A DNA stretch of 64,000 nucleotides from Plasmodium coatneyi. Taxonomy: Eukaryota; Apicomplexa; Aconoidasida; Haemosporida; Plasmodiidae. Position numbers and translations under genes: made by a program. The notes beneath the pieces were generated by a model, which was given only the letters and a program-made list of their open reading frames with translations, did no database searches and was not told the origin of the DNA. This document shows positions 44,266-55,971 of this stretch, in pieces. The number at the start of each line of letters is the position of its first letter. Within the stretch, counting starts at the first letter, position 1. The stretch covers positions 1,736,001 through 1,800,000 of the forward strand of contig NC_033559.1 of NCBI RefSeq assembly GCF_001680005.1. The letters run 5' to 3'.

Positions 44266-46118
44266 ATGTCAAATGAAGTAAGTAAATAACTAATGCAAGT
44301 ACAATGCAATGTATATATAATGTATTGAATTGATGTATGTGCATATATAAGAGTAACACATACACCTTAAAATTATTAAATTTGTAGGAACAATGCCTTG
44401 GAAGGAACTATAGCTCACAGAAACGGTACTATGAGAAATACGATAATGAAGCAAAAAAGGGTTCCTGCACTGGGGAGTGCGCAGAGAAACAGGAAGAATT
44501 AAAACTTGCACTTACCGATTGCAGTGATAAAGAGGGGGTAGCAGAGAAAATAGCGAAGGTATGGTGTAGTATGAACAACAAGTGTGGAAGAACAAAACCA
44601 CCATTCGGGGTTGATTGCTTTACTTTCTATTATTGGCTAGGAGGACTTCTATCCGGTTGTATAAAGGGGGACGCAGATTTTAAGGGTGCTATGGAAAATA
44701 TGTGCACTTTAATGAAACACGCAGACGATACGAGAGGACAATGTCCTGCTATATGTCCCAGTGTAACCAAAGAACAGTTCCAAGCGTTAAAAGTACTGCA
44801 CGATTACATTAAAATATATGGAACTGTTACACATGGGAAGATTAGTGCAAAGGCATCATCCGATACAGCCTGTGGGAAGTACCAGGTGGAACTCGTTAGT
44901 GCATATGTAGATGGAGCAAGATGCATAGGGAAAGAAGACGGAGACTATTGGCCTGAGTTCAATAGAATAATGTACACAGGCGTAGTTAAGGATCCTCAAC
45001 GCGCAAGGAACCTACTGGAGAGCTTGAAGGGTCGGGTAAGCACTAAGACCAATGAACAAAGACAGGTACTTGCTCGCGCGGAACAACAGACCGAGGCCTT
45101 AAGTAATCAAGGTAAAAAAGCAGAAGGAACTCCTAACCAAGGAAAGAAAGTAGACGATGGAACACGCGAACCTGCAGAAGGTGAATCACGTACAGATGGC
45201 AGAGAGACACGTGCTACACAAAGTGAAGGAGGTAATACACTGCAGGGAGAACCTGCACCCTCGTTGTGTGTTAATGCTATAGGGTCCTATTATGCGTGCA
45301 CATGCTAAAAACATTTACCTCCTTTCCTCCTTACTTACTTTTTAGGTGTAGGTGAGGAAGCTGGCGAAGCTCCTAAGGAAGCGGAAGCCGCTACTCCCCC
45401 TGCTGCAGATACTCTAGGAAGTGCTTCTGTACAGGGAGCACAAACTCTACCGGCAACAGATAGTAACCATGGAACAAAATCACTCCAACCACTAGTAGCT
45501 GAAGGTGCAGGAATCAGCAGCTCATTAGTTACAATACCAGCATCAGCAACGAGGCAATTAGGAGCAGATGACGAGCATAAAGGTCGAACAGCAGAAAGTG
45601 AAACAGGTGGTTCATCACCCCTTACTACAATTATCCCTTCCACGGTTGCACCAACAATAGGATTAGCAACTGTTGCATTCCTTTTATATAAGGTTACAAT
45701 TATAATTATTACAGGAGTACAAATAATAATGTTTGGTACAAATATTTTCCTCCCTCTTCTGAGCAGTTAATGTTAGGGAATACGGTAATATATAGCTTCT
45801 ATATATGGTTCCTTTCCTGCTCTTCTTTTTTTTATTCAGTATTCACCATTGTTTTCTCGGAGAAGTAACTCCTCTTCTTCTAACAGAAGAAAAAGAAGAG
45901 AAAAATCCAATGAGCGGAACTTAAATCCTGGATCTGACGATTCTAACGAATATTTAACAAAAGACTCGTCATTTGATTCAACATTCGATTCAACAGAATA
46001 TTCTGCGGAGGATGAGTCAACAAATGGTTCCGTTTCATATACTACTACAACATCTACCATCAGAAGAACAACAAATAATAGACAGGGAAGAAATAATATA
46101 AGTTATCAACGTATGTAA
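44266..46118 (+). CDS. KIR-type variant antigen, gene 3, four exons
   Basis: Exons 44266-44277 (MSNE), 44388-45231, 45346-45692 and 45840-46118 join in phase to give 493 residues. Exon 1 has a textbook donor (GAA|GTAAGT). Core motifs are KVWCSMNNKCG, CFTFYYWLGGLLSG and CPAICPSVTKEQFQALKVLHDY. The stalk is polar and contains two close copies of NQGKKAEGTP/NQGKKVDDGT (about residues 245-265). The donor at 45,232 splits a glycine codon in phase 1, as in gene 2, and leads to an A/E/S-rich exon with the span IIPSTVAPTIGLATVAFLLYK. The tail begins YSPLFSRRSN and ends NISYQRM, a different tail class from genes 1 and 2. Reading through the donor would give a stop 77 bases later. Confidence 0.9.
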
Positions 46119-47101
46119 TGTCCACTCCTTAAAGTTATGAAAACCGTATAGCGTATTCTGAATTACACACTGTATGGAATGTACCGCTTCTTAAATTATA
46201 ATTAGTACACAATGCCCTTCCAAATTATTATAATATACAGAATTTCATATGTAAAATGAATGCTGTCATTACACGTACAGTGTGCACATGAATAATATTT
46301 AATTAAGAAAGGAAAAGGAGGATAAAAGGGAAAAAAATATGAAAAACGAATCCTTCCCGCAACAATTATGCAGGAATTATAGTTTGAGACAAAAACTGTT
46401 ACTATAAAATAAATGGAATACATAAGTAGGAAGTATTAAGCACAAGGCAATAAAATTAAATAGAACATATTTAAGGAGAACATAAATAAAATTTATAGAA
46501 AAAGAGAAGGAAGAAAAAAAATAGGAAGAATTGCACACAGAATACAGTAAAATTAAAAGAAGGAAGAAATCGCAGTAATAAGGGGTAATATAACAATAAA
46601 ACAACAAACACAAAATATAATATTTCGAAAATGAAAAAATAAAAGTATTCATGCAGAATCTGAATTTATAGGGAAGAAAATGAATGGGAAGTGTGCGTCA
46701 CAACACAACACAACACGTGCCACTCCTGCCAAACTTACCATCATACCATCGTTCCTTTTCCGTTGTGTTCAATAATTAATGTACTTTTTACATATAATAA
46801 AAATATAAATAACACACAATTCCTATATGAATAACATGTAAATAACCCATGCATCCCTATAAGTAAGATTTGCCACAGATTATATTTTATAAAGGAAGAG
46901 GAATAAATACTTAAATAGATGATTATGAACCTAATACATAGCCTTGCAATGTGATTATATGGATGTGTGAGGAATTGAGGAATAAGTGTATAACTTTCCT
47001 GAAGCTAATAGAAAGACTAAGTACAAATATTAAGTACACAATGTATAAAGAGGTCTTATGCATTAAAAATATAGGGAAGCAGAACCAAATTAAGGGGAAA
47101 A
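46119..47101. other. Intergenic between KIR genes 3 and 4
   Basis: AT-rich, with a purine-rich stretch at 46,440-46,680 and a short CAACA repeat at 46,701-46,715. No KIR exon or other gene is recognised. Confidence 0.6.
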
Positions 47102-48632
47102 ATGACGGTAAGTGCAAATGAAGGGGAAGCGGGAAATGTGGGTTGAGTATGTTCCATATAATGTGTGAACATGTGAAAAATGTAATATAATGTACATATA
47201 TATGTCCCATTTTCCTGCTAATTACATATTCGTAGGAGGATGGGGAGGGGGATCCATGTTTAAATAAATTACCTTCAAAGGAAATATATAAAAAATTAAA
47301 AGGGGGTCCGGAAGACTGTAGTAGTAGTGAAGGACTCTCCACAGCGAAAATAAAGATGACACTTCCGGGGGATTGTATAAAGGTGGAAACTGTTAATAAA
47401 ATTATAAGGGCACTTTGCTATATAATGGGGAAAAAAGGAAGCAAGGAAGATGAATATTCCAAGGGATGTGAATTCCTTTATTACTTTGTGGGTGAAATAT
47501 TGTATGGAGTATGTTCAGGTGATGACGACTTCAAGAACGCTAGGGATGCAGTAAGCGCTGCAATAGGTACTCATGAGACAGAATTAGGCAATTGTTTTAA
47601 GGTACATAGTGATAACAAAGACGAGTTCACCCGCAGGAAATTACTATTTGACTATTCTCAGGACTATGACTATATAAGGACAAAAATAAAAAAAAATGAA
47701 GAAAACTCATGTTTCGCACAGTATAAAACGTATCTGACGACTGCTGCAGGGGCATGCAATGGAATGCTAACTGCATGCCAAAACCCAGGGAAGAACTGCG
47801 GGGGGGATGGGTATTGTACCTTATTCAATAAAGTATGCAAAAGTACTACTACTGGTAAGGAAGCAATTCCAACACCATCAAACCTACTATCTCAATTGAA
47901 TGGTGGTGGACAGAAGGAGGCAGCAACACAGGAGGACGTTCAACGAAGTCATTCCGCACGGGGACACCAGGAGGAAGATGGTGCTGGGGACATCACCACT
48001 ATTGGTATTGGTGGTGCTGCTGCGGCTGGCCTTGCAGCAGTTGCATTACCATCAATCGGATTCTTCCTTTACAAAGTAAGTAGAATTTCAATTATAATGT
48101 ACAATTACAGTTACAACTAGGAGAAAAAATATAGGAACAGTATAACTAATACGTGCATACACACATGACATAATATAACATATATGTATATATATATACC
48201 ATGTATAGATATATAGATATAGTTATATATAGACAAATATATACATGTCTACATATATATAGAAAATACATGTATATATGTATATATTTATACATATTTC
48301 TACACCACTCGCTTCCTTAAACCCCTTCATTCTAACCCCCACTCCTTCCTTAGTATACCAATTTATTCTCAGGACTACCTGGAACACTCTCCCCCAAAAG
48401 AAAAAGAAGATCGGCCATCTCTAACTTTGACAACACATCCAACAACGATGACACCTCAAGTTTCAACTCAACGTATGATTCAACCGACGTTTTGACAGTA
48501 GTATCTACAACAGATGGATCTACCCTATATAATGGTAGGTCACCAACATCCAGAGGAGAAAGGACAAATAATAATGGACAACAGGAACAGCAACAGGTAC
48601 AGAGGAAAAATATAGCTTACCACCGTATGTAG
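47102..48632 (+). CDS. KIR-type variant antigen, gene 4
   Basis: Exons 47102-47107 (Met-Thr), 47236-48075 and 48354-48632 join in phase 0 to give 374 residues. The core is more divergent than in genes 1-3: IRALCYIMGKKGSKE, GCEFLYYFVGEILYG in place of the FYYWLG motif, and RKLLFDYSQDYD. The stalk is short and has no homopolymer. The span is GAAAAGLAAVALPSIGFFLYK (to residue 282). The tail starts YTNLFSGLPGTLSPKRKRR and ends QRKNIAYHRM, the same class as gene 3. The arrangement of three exons matches gene 1. The protein is short for the family but intact. Confidence 0.9.
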
Positions 48633-49597
48633 AACATGGAATGTAATGGCCTTCCTTCTCCTTCAGTAACTACACGAACCTGCAACGTGTTAAATGCATT
48701 ACCAAAGTGCCTTGTGCAACAGAGTGTATATTTTCTATGCAGTTCAGAAGAAAAAAAATAATAATACAAGGAGTGAGCAAAGACGGAGAAATATTAATTA
48801 CCGTAAGACCATTGAATTAATATTCCCTTCCTCAAGCATTCTAAGGACGTACGCTTTTTTTAAGTCCACATTGCCACAGAAAATATGCTATAACACAGTG
48901 TCTGCAAGAATAAAAATGAGGGAAGAATGAGCGGGGTCTGAATAGAGATTACTGTATAGCATATAATGATCTCTTCCTTCAGCAAATATACAGGGACTTG
49001 CAAGTGTTAGGATGAACTATCTGCGATAAAAGTATAAATATATAAAAGAAGAACATTACAAAATTCTAAAGTAACAAAGAATAACAAAGAAAAAGGAAAA
49101 AAAAAAAAAGAATTGAAAAAAAAATTGAAGTATAAAAAAAGGGAAGCAAAAAGGAAGAAGACTTAGCGATGGAGTGGCATCTTTGCGGATCAGCCTACGT
49201 TTGAAGTGCTGGAGGCACCAACACTGCCGTTATGACGAATGCGTAAGCGGAGGAAACGGACCAAAAGGGGTTGAAAAAAAAATTGCTAGCTCCTAAGTTT
49301 GGCACGCGTGTGCACATGGGTAATTATTTTTGCAGTTTTCCGTGGTCTGTTTGATCAGGGGGGCAACTGCCACAAATGGCGTCGGTTGGGGGGAAGAAAC
49401 GTAAAAAATAAAAAATCGAAAAAAGGCAGAGGAAAAACAAAAAAAGTGGGGGCCACGAAACAAATGCGCACGCGGTGTGAAGCAAATTGAGGTTTCTCAA
49501 AATAAGCAATGTATAGAAGCGGCATGCAGCTGCTATGCTAGGTCATTATGCTGTGATGACGCTAAATATTGCTATGATGCTACACGCCCGTATGAGG
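48633..49597. other. 3' boundary of KIR island with possible tail relics
   Basis: Sequence after KIR gene 4 returns to core composition by about 49,200. Between 48,740 and 48,800 one frame reads NNNTRSEQRRRNINYRK, which resembles the NNN...QRKNIAYHRM tail end of gene 4. The flank CTTCCTTCTCCTTCAGTAAC at 48,651 is echoed by CTTCCTTCAGCAAATA at 48,974. These may be decayed copies of a KIR 3' end. No intact gene is present. Confidence 0.5.
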
Positions 49598-51262
49598 CTA
49601 CTTCTTCTTGGCCTGGGAGAGCAGGCTGTCCAAGCCGAAGGGGTCGGAGATGTCCTTGATAAATTTGACCGGCTCGGCGGTACTCTGTGTGGTCTCCATC
49701 TTTTGCAGCGTCTTCTTCACCCGTTCGTTGGAAAATTTGTAAATATTATTGCTCTGTTTGGAGTTAAACAAAGAAGTATCGTAAATCTGGTACAGGTCAT
49801 CATCATTTGCAGAGAGTTGATTTTTTCCATCGTCATTTTGGTTGTTTATGTTGAAAAGGCTAACATCGTGTATGTTGCTGTTTTTACTGACATTGACTTT
49901 GTTAAGAGCAAGTTGCTCTTCAATAAGTCTATTTTCATAATTTTTCATTTTTTTAAGATTTTTTTCGATGCGATAATCTCTTTCTATTTCTCTTTTTCTT
50001 TCGTTGATAATGGAGCTGCTCTGCGTTTGTGCAAGTCCTTTTTCTTTTCTTGCTTGTATAGCTAGGTTTCGTAAAACGTTTTCCTTTTCTTCTTTTTCTT
50101 TTAATTTTTTTTGTTTAATAATACTGTTTCTCATTTTTATTTCTTCTCTAGCTTTTTTCTCCGCCACGTAGAGGTACTCACTTAGGTGTGCAAAATTTTC
50201 ATTAACCTCTACTTGGTTTAATTTTTTATTATCACTTTGGATACGTTTATCTAAGGGAATATTGTATCCTTTATTGTTTTTCCAGTTGGACACACAAGGA
50301 GGGATTTTCCAGTTTTCTTCCTCTTCTTTGTTTATCTTTCTGGTAGGGGATCTTAACAAAGGATAATCGGGAGAGTTCTTCACGTTGGGTAATTTCTTAT
50401 GTTTAAATTTAGACACGTCTAAGGGGTCCACTGTTTTATGAACCACTTTGATAATTCTTTCATCTAAATTTGCATTAAGTTTATTTTGAGGAATGTATCG
50501 AAAAAATTTATCCTCCTTTTTACTTCCTAAATTACTCTTTGTCTTTTCATGTAACATTTGTTCAATGTTTTTTTTTGTGTTGTTTATGATTTCATTTTCT
50601 TCCTCTTCATTTGGTTTGCAGATGGCTAGTTCATTGAACTTTTCTTCTCTATCTTTTGGATCTGATAAGATTTTTTTTTTTCTTAATTTTTGGATATTTT
50701 CATTTGGCTCTATTGTTTCTATTTGTCTGTTGTATATGTGTATATCTTCATTTATTAGGTTGTCGTACTTTACGTTGTTATTTTCGTCTAGATATTTGAG
50801 CACTACGTTTCCTTTGGTACTTTTTCCCCCGCCAGCACCTTCTGGAAGGCCCAGGTTGTTTGGGTACTGGTTCACGTGGATCTCCGGGTAGGCTCCTCCT
50901 CCCTGGAAGTCCTCGTTACAGGTGATTCGCAGGTATTTCCTCTTCAGATATTCGTAGCACTGATTCTTCCCATCAGGTCTACCTCCATGGCTCCTCTTCC
51001 CGTCATTTCTACTTACGTCGTCTCCATTTCCGTCGTTTCTAGTTTCACCGTTTCTACTTCCATCGTCTTCCCCATCGGCGTACTCATAGGGCCTCCTCTT
51101 CGGCTTGGGCAAATTCCTGAAAAAGAAGAAAAATAGGATGGGAAGATTATGCAGTAGATCATCTGGCACGCTTGTGGGTTGAGTACTCATCGGGTGGGGT
51201 CTGGTGGACTCGTTATTTCTATTATGTATCTGCCCAGGCGCACACTCCCACTTGTCCTCCAT
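49598..51262 (-). CDS. SNW/SKIP-domain splicing factor (Prp45/SNW1 family)
   Basis: The open frame gives 554 residues; with an inferred intron it is 511. SNW proteins are stable parts of the active spliceosome. Signature stretches are GGAYPEIHVNQYPNNLG, KYLDENNNVKYD, IPPCVSNWKNNKGYNIPLDKR (SNWK at the core), and NENFAHLSEYLYVAEKKAREEI. The C-terminus DPFGLDSLLSQAKKK matches the DPFGLD end of human SNW1. The stretch LPILFFFFF near residue 45 is a translated pyrimidine tract that ends in CAG at 51,117. An intron 51,117-51,245 (GTGTGC...TTTCAG) fits phase and would give MEDKWENLPKPKRR. The N-terminus is therefore uncertain. The gene bounds the KIR island on the right. Confidence 0.92.
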   Translation of the reverse strand: MEDKWECAPGQIHNRNNESTRPHPMSTQPTSVPDDLLHNLPILFFFFFRNLPKPKRRPYEYADGEDDGSRNGETRNDGNGDDVSRNDGKRSHGGRPDGKNQCYEYLKRKYLRITCNEDFQGGGAYPEIHVNQYPNNLGLPEGAGGGKSTKGNVVLKYLDENNNVKYDNLINEDIHIYNRQIETIEPNENIQKLRKKKILSDPKDREEKFNELAICKPNEEEENEIINNTKKNIEQMLHEKTKSNLGSKKEDKFFRYIPQNKLNANLDERIIKVVHKTVDPLDVSKFKHKKLPNVKNSPDYPLLRSPTRKINKEEEENWKIPPCVSNWKNNKGYNIPLDKRIQSDNKKLNQVEVNENFAHLSEYLYVAEKKAREEIKMRNSIIKQKKLKEKEEKENVLRNLAIQARKEKGLAQTQSSSIINERKREIERDYRIEKNLKKMKNYENRLIEEQLALNKVNVSKNSNIHDVSLFNINNQNDDGKNQLSANDDDLYQIYDTSLFNSKQSNNIYKFSNERVKKTLQKMETTQSTAEPVKFIKDISDPFGLDSLLSQAKKK

Positions 51263-54200
51263 TTTTACCTCAAAAAATCGGTCATTTGTCAGCGTCTCTG
51301 GGGGAAGCTATTCGGCTAGTGCCTCTTCTTGAAGAAAAATTGGCTTAATTCCCCATCTAGCGTTAACTACTTCGGGCTGAACTTTAGCGTGGTGGGCGTT
51401 GGCATCCCAGTTGCTGTTACTTCTTATCAGCAGGTGTTGCCTAGCTCTTTTTTGCCACGTTTCAGTTTTTTTAACATGGCGCTGCTTCTCTCTTTGGGAT
51501 ATGAGCGTTCGTGCAGGCGAGCATTCAAGATGCAGTACGAGGGAAAAGAAATTTTTTTTTTTTTTTTAACCCGCCTTTTATTTGAGGAGGAATGGCGGTC
51601 AAATTGGTGATGGTCAAAAGGAGCTAATAAAGGTGAAGCGCGCCGCGAGTAATTACTTTAGGCGTTAACGTTGCGCGTTAATTTTACGCTTAGGGAGGCG
51701 TAGATGATGTTTATATGTGATATGTGACAAGGCAGGGCTGAGCTGACCAACCGCGGGGGCATCGCTTCTTCGCCTCTGTTTTAGGAAAATCTCCGCGGAA
51801 ACGCAGACTATCAGAAACGCACGTCCCTTCAGTGATTGTTAAATGACGCGAGATATTTTTTACAGCCCGTTGGAATTTGCGGCGCAGGGGATGGAGTTTT
51901 TTTTTTTTTTTTTTTTTTTTTCCTTCCATCTTTACCTGTTCAGTTTTGCGTTCGATGTTTGTTGGAACTGGTCAAATCCCTCTCGTTTTTTTTTTATAAC
52001 TTTGTGAATCGCAACTTTCATTTTACATTTCTTCCTGTGATTCATTTTATGTTTCATTTTTTTCTTTTTTTTTTGGCAGCTGAGCAGGCTTAACCCGTTA
52101 ACTCACTGCGGTTATTCCCCCTACGGGGAAGGACAAACTGCCTTTTTTGGGGAGGGGGGGACCCCTCGTGCTCCCGTTCTTGCTTAACAGGTAGACGTAA
52201 CGCAGGGGAGTGGTCATTCCCCTTTTGAGCAATGCATGTTAAAATACGTTACTATGTATATGTGGGCGTGCCCTGGCGCTAGTTGGTGAATAGGCATATG
52301 TGTATGTAGCACCCGTTTAGTTCGCATGTACGAAAATTAACGAAAAAAATGGGGGAAAAAATTATTTTGGATTAAAAAACATATGAGGAAGACATATTTG
52401 CATATGATGGGATGAACAGGGAAACAAAAAAAAAAAAAAAAAAAAAAAAATTGAAGGCATTTCTACCCCCCCTTGCAGAAGTGCCACCTGGATAACATTG
52501 TACCATGTGTACAGTTCCTACGAGGTATATTACGGGGGGAGTGCCGACATAATGTGGTGAAATATGTTTGCGTTGCGTAAGCATGAAGAGGTGGACATAT
52601 CTACGTATGTGCGTGTACGTTGGGGGTATGGTGCCCACTCTGAGTTATAATTACTTTGTCTTCTTGTTGTAATGATAGCTGCTCTGTACAAACCTCTGAC
52701 TGCTCCGGTTGCCATTTTTTTTTTTTTTTTTTTTTTTGTACTCTCCCTTTTTTCCTGCCCCTTCCCCGGTGCGAATGAATTTACGAGTAGTCTGAATTAG
52801 GTTATTTCTCGGGGTGCCCAAAGTGTTGACCCTTTCTCCTGTCCCAAGGAGGTGGGGGGAGGGGGTAACCGTCCCCCCACACACATACATGGAAAGGCAA
52901 AGGTACACAATTAGGACGATCGAAAAATCTCAAAAATCGAACTCAATTGCGTATACTTGCTTATTAGCTTTTTCAAAATCGTACACTGGTTTGCCCCCTT
53001 CCCCCTCCAAGGGAAAGAGAAAGGGACAGACCAAAAATGTATGATTGGCATTTCTGGTAGCTAATTAATATTTTTTCAATATTTTTTTCTCAAAATGAGT
53101 TTAAAGAAGAATTCGCGAGGAATGGAACAAAAGGGAAAATAACCATACCATGTGGCGACAAATTTTTAGACAAACTTTGTAACCACATGTTTCGTTCTTT
53201 TTCCTTTTGTGTCTTCTTTATTGGCAGCATCTCAGACCTTCCTTCCTGTTATGAAAAAATTACACAACACGGAGATACGCGGAATGAAAAGAAGAAAAAA
53301 AAAAAAAAAAAAAAGTACGGAAACTTTTTACATTTCTTTCCTTTTCCTTTTTTTTTTTTTCTTTTCCTTTCTTTCCACCCCATTTTGTGTATGTATATTT
53401 GCAGGATATTTTGAGCTTAAACTCATTCGGCACATGCGGGGCGAAGTGTAGAGGCGGGAAAAATGGAAAGAGGCGTCCCTGGCAGTGGGGATATTTTACG
53501 CAACAGGACTATTCTCCGATGGGCCTTGCATCTTATAAATATTTACAATCACATTGTCTTTTCCATTTTGGCTAATTTTTCTTCAACTGTGATGCACGAA
53601 TCTTTTTTTTTTTTCTTTTTTATCAACTCAAATTTTCCTATGCGACTTTTTCGAACAGGGGCTTCTTATCTGTCTGCTCCCGCCTACACGGCAGCGTTAA
53701 ATCTCCAACGGGGCACACTGTTTCGAGGGGGTGAAAAAAAGGAAAAAATGTAAAAATATGCGCACATGTAGGTACTTTGCACCCTCGGATGTTCCAAATG
53801 TATCAATGGCACACACACGGATGTGCCGCCGACAGCTCGCAAAACGACGGTGCTCTTTTCTCTGTGATATATATGGATTGACATTTCTAAAATTAAAAAT
53901 TTAAAAAGCCACCGTATATACATTTGTTATATGAACAACTTTGAAGTTAATATTTTTGGACATATTTTTTAAAAAAAATATTCACAATAATAACTCTTCG
54001 AATCGTTCAATGTTTTTTCTTTTTCAAAAAGGTGTAATTTGGTTTAGTAAATAGGCGGCGCACACATGCGTTGTGTTTTTATAGAGGGGTTCCCCCTTGA
54101 GGGGGGAAGGAATTTTTTTTTATGTTGCTTTGTGCAAAGCAGTGGGGGATGAATCTTTCATAGGTACGGGCAGGGAAAATGTCCCCCTTCGGATCTCCAG

Positions 54201-55971
54201 CCCCCGCACCAGTGTATCCCTCATAAGGAGGGCACAAAAAAAATGTAACTCCTTCTTTTGTAAGCAAAAGGTATCAGATCTTCTTAGAGGATTGAACAAT
54301 CATTTGATTATGAAATCAAAATCTTTCAACAAAGTATTCTCATCATTTATATTTATGCAGAAGGATCACGAGTGGTGTGCGGGGGTGGATTCGTTTGTTT
54401 CCCCCTCACGAGGAACTTTTTCTTAGCGCTTTCTCACTTTCTCACTATTTCTTTACCTTACGTGTGGCACTCCCGCTTAATTGTTCATCGCGACATCTTT
54501 GCCATTTTTGTTACTCAAATAATCATCTGCTCCCAGCGCAACTTACGGAACAAGCGAGTATGCAAAAGGGCCAATAAAAAACGAACGTACAAGCGTTCAC
54601 AAAAAAAAACTCGCAAATGCGGAACAAATCGTTCGTCAAAAGAATTGTTCCATGTTTAAAAACTGTTTTTTTAAAAAAAAAAATTACGTAAACGGAAAAA
54701 ATAATTATAAAAAATCATAAAGTATGGTAAAGAATTAAAAAAAAACGAAACAGAAACGAAACCCATTTTAAAATAAACAAAAAAAAAAAAAAAAAAAAAA
54801 GCTAAAAAAACCTCCCTTTTTATGTGGCTTTTTTTTCATACATATTGCTACGCGGCTGAGGGGCTCCGAAAAAAAAAAAAAAAAACTACCACTAAGAGAA
54901 CCCCCTTACGCTCCAACCTCTCGTATGTTCAATCGGCCTTCCCCCACACCCCAAAAAGTGAAAGCTGGACGAAATGCTCATTTTAGGAGGTCATTCGGGA
55001 TAGGTGCATATTGGGGGCATCAAATTTACTTCTCTTCCATCATGTTAAAGTTTTGTCAAGTATGTTTGGTGGAACAGTCTGTTGGTAGGTCGCTTTACCC
55101 GTATGACGCTAAGCTGTGTTTGCGGCGTTGCACCACACAACCAGGGGGAGTAACGCTGCAAAGGGATTTGACCTGCATTCGTAGTGTAATTACACCCTGC
55201 TTATGTCTCCCCCCAAAAGTGGCATCCTTCCTTGTATGCATTTTTCCCTGCAGTGGTGTGGAGTAGTTTTCTCATCGGTTAATTGGAACTGCAGAAGGGG
55301 CATTTCTTCCAAGCGGGTTGCACTTCGCAAAGTATGCAGCTAGCCAAAATGTAGCCAATTTTTTTTTTTTTTTTTTTGTAGCTAGCTATTTTAAAAGGTG
55401 CGAATAAAAAATGTGTAAACCGTTTTGACATTAATCTGAAGGGGTGTACCTACAGGTGAGCGCGCATGTAGGTACGTACACATGGGGATACGCAAAATGA
55501 GGGCACATTTTCGGTTGAGAGGAAAAGGCCTCTTAAACATGGCGAAGGACACTTTATCATAATATTTTCGAATGTCGTAAAAATTATGTGGCATTTTTTG
55601 TCAAATAGGCTCAATACGTTATATTCTTTTTGTACTTTCTTTTATTTTATTTTTGTCTTTCCTGGTGCGTTAAGTACACCATTCTGCATGATATTGTCCC
55701 ACAATTGTTATCTCCTTCGGATGAACACTGCGCTGTAAAGAAATAGCGAAAGGTGTGTCCGATTTAGTTGTGAATAACTTTAGTTTGTTTCATTACGTGC
55801 AATCGAATAGTTTGTATGCTGCGCACAGGTTGCAAAAATAGATTCGATCTCGCAACAAGGTACACGTATACGTGTGCATGATCGCGTATGTATAAGCATA
55901 CGTACGCGTGGGCATAAACACAACTGCAAGAGAGGCACACCACCCCTTAGGCGTACCGCACAGCACTCCAA
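51263..55971. other. Long intergenic region, 4.7 kb; no gene I can name
   Basis: The divergent promoter region between the SNW gene and the oxidoreductase gene. It holds many homopolymers (T22 near 51,899, A25 near 52,426, T19 near 52,718, A20 near 54,780, T20 near 55,360). A cluster at 53,095-53,750 has exon-like pieces behind good acceptors: ASQTFLPVMKKLHNTEIRG at 53,228 and DILRNRTILRWALHLINIYN at 53,490. I could not join them into one gene. ORFs elsewhere look random. Confidence 0.45.

Noticed and set aside
38041..48632. CD99-like host mimicry in these KIR genes
   Set aside because: I compared the stalks by eye with CD99 as I recall it and saw no matching stretch in any of the four genes.
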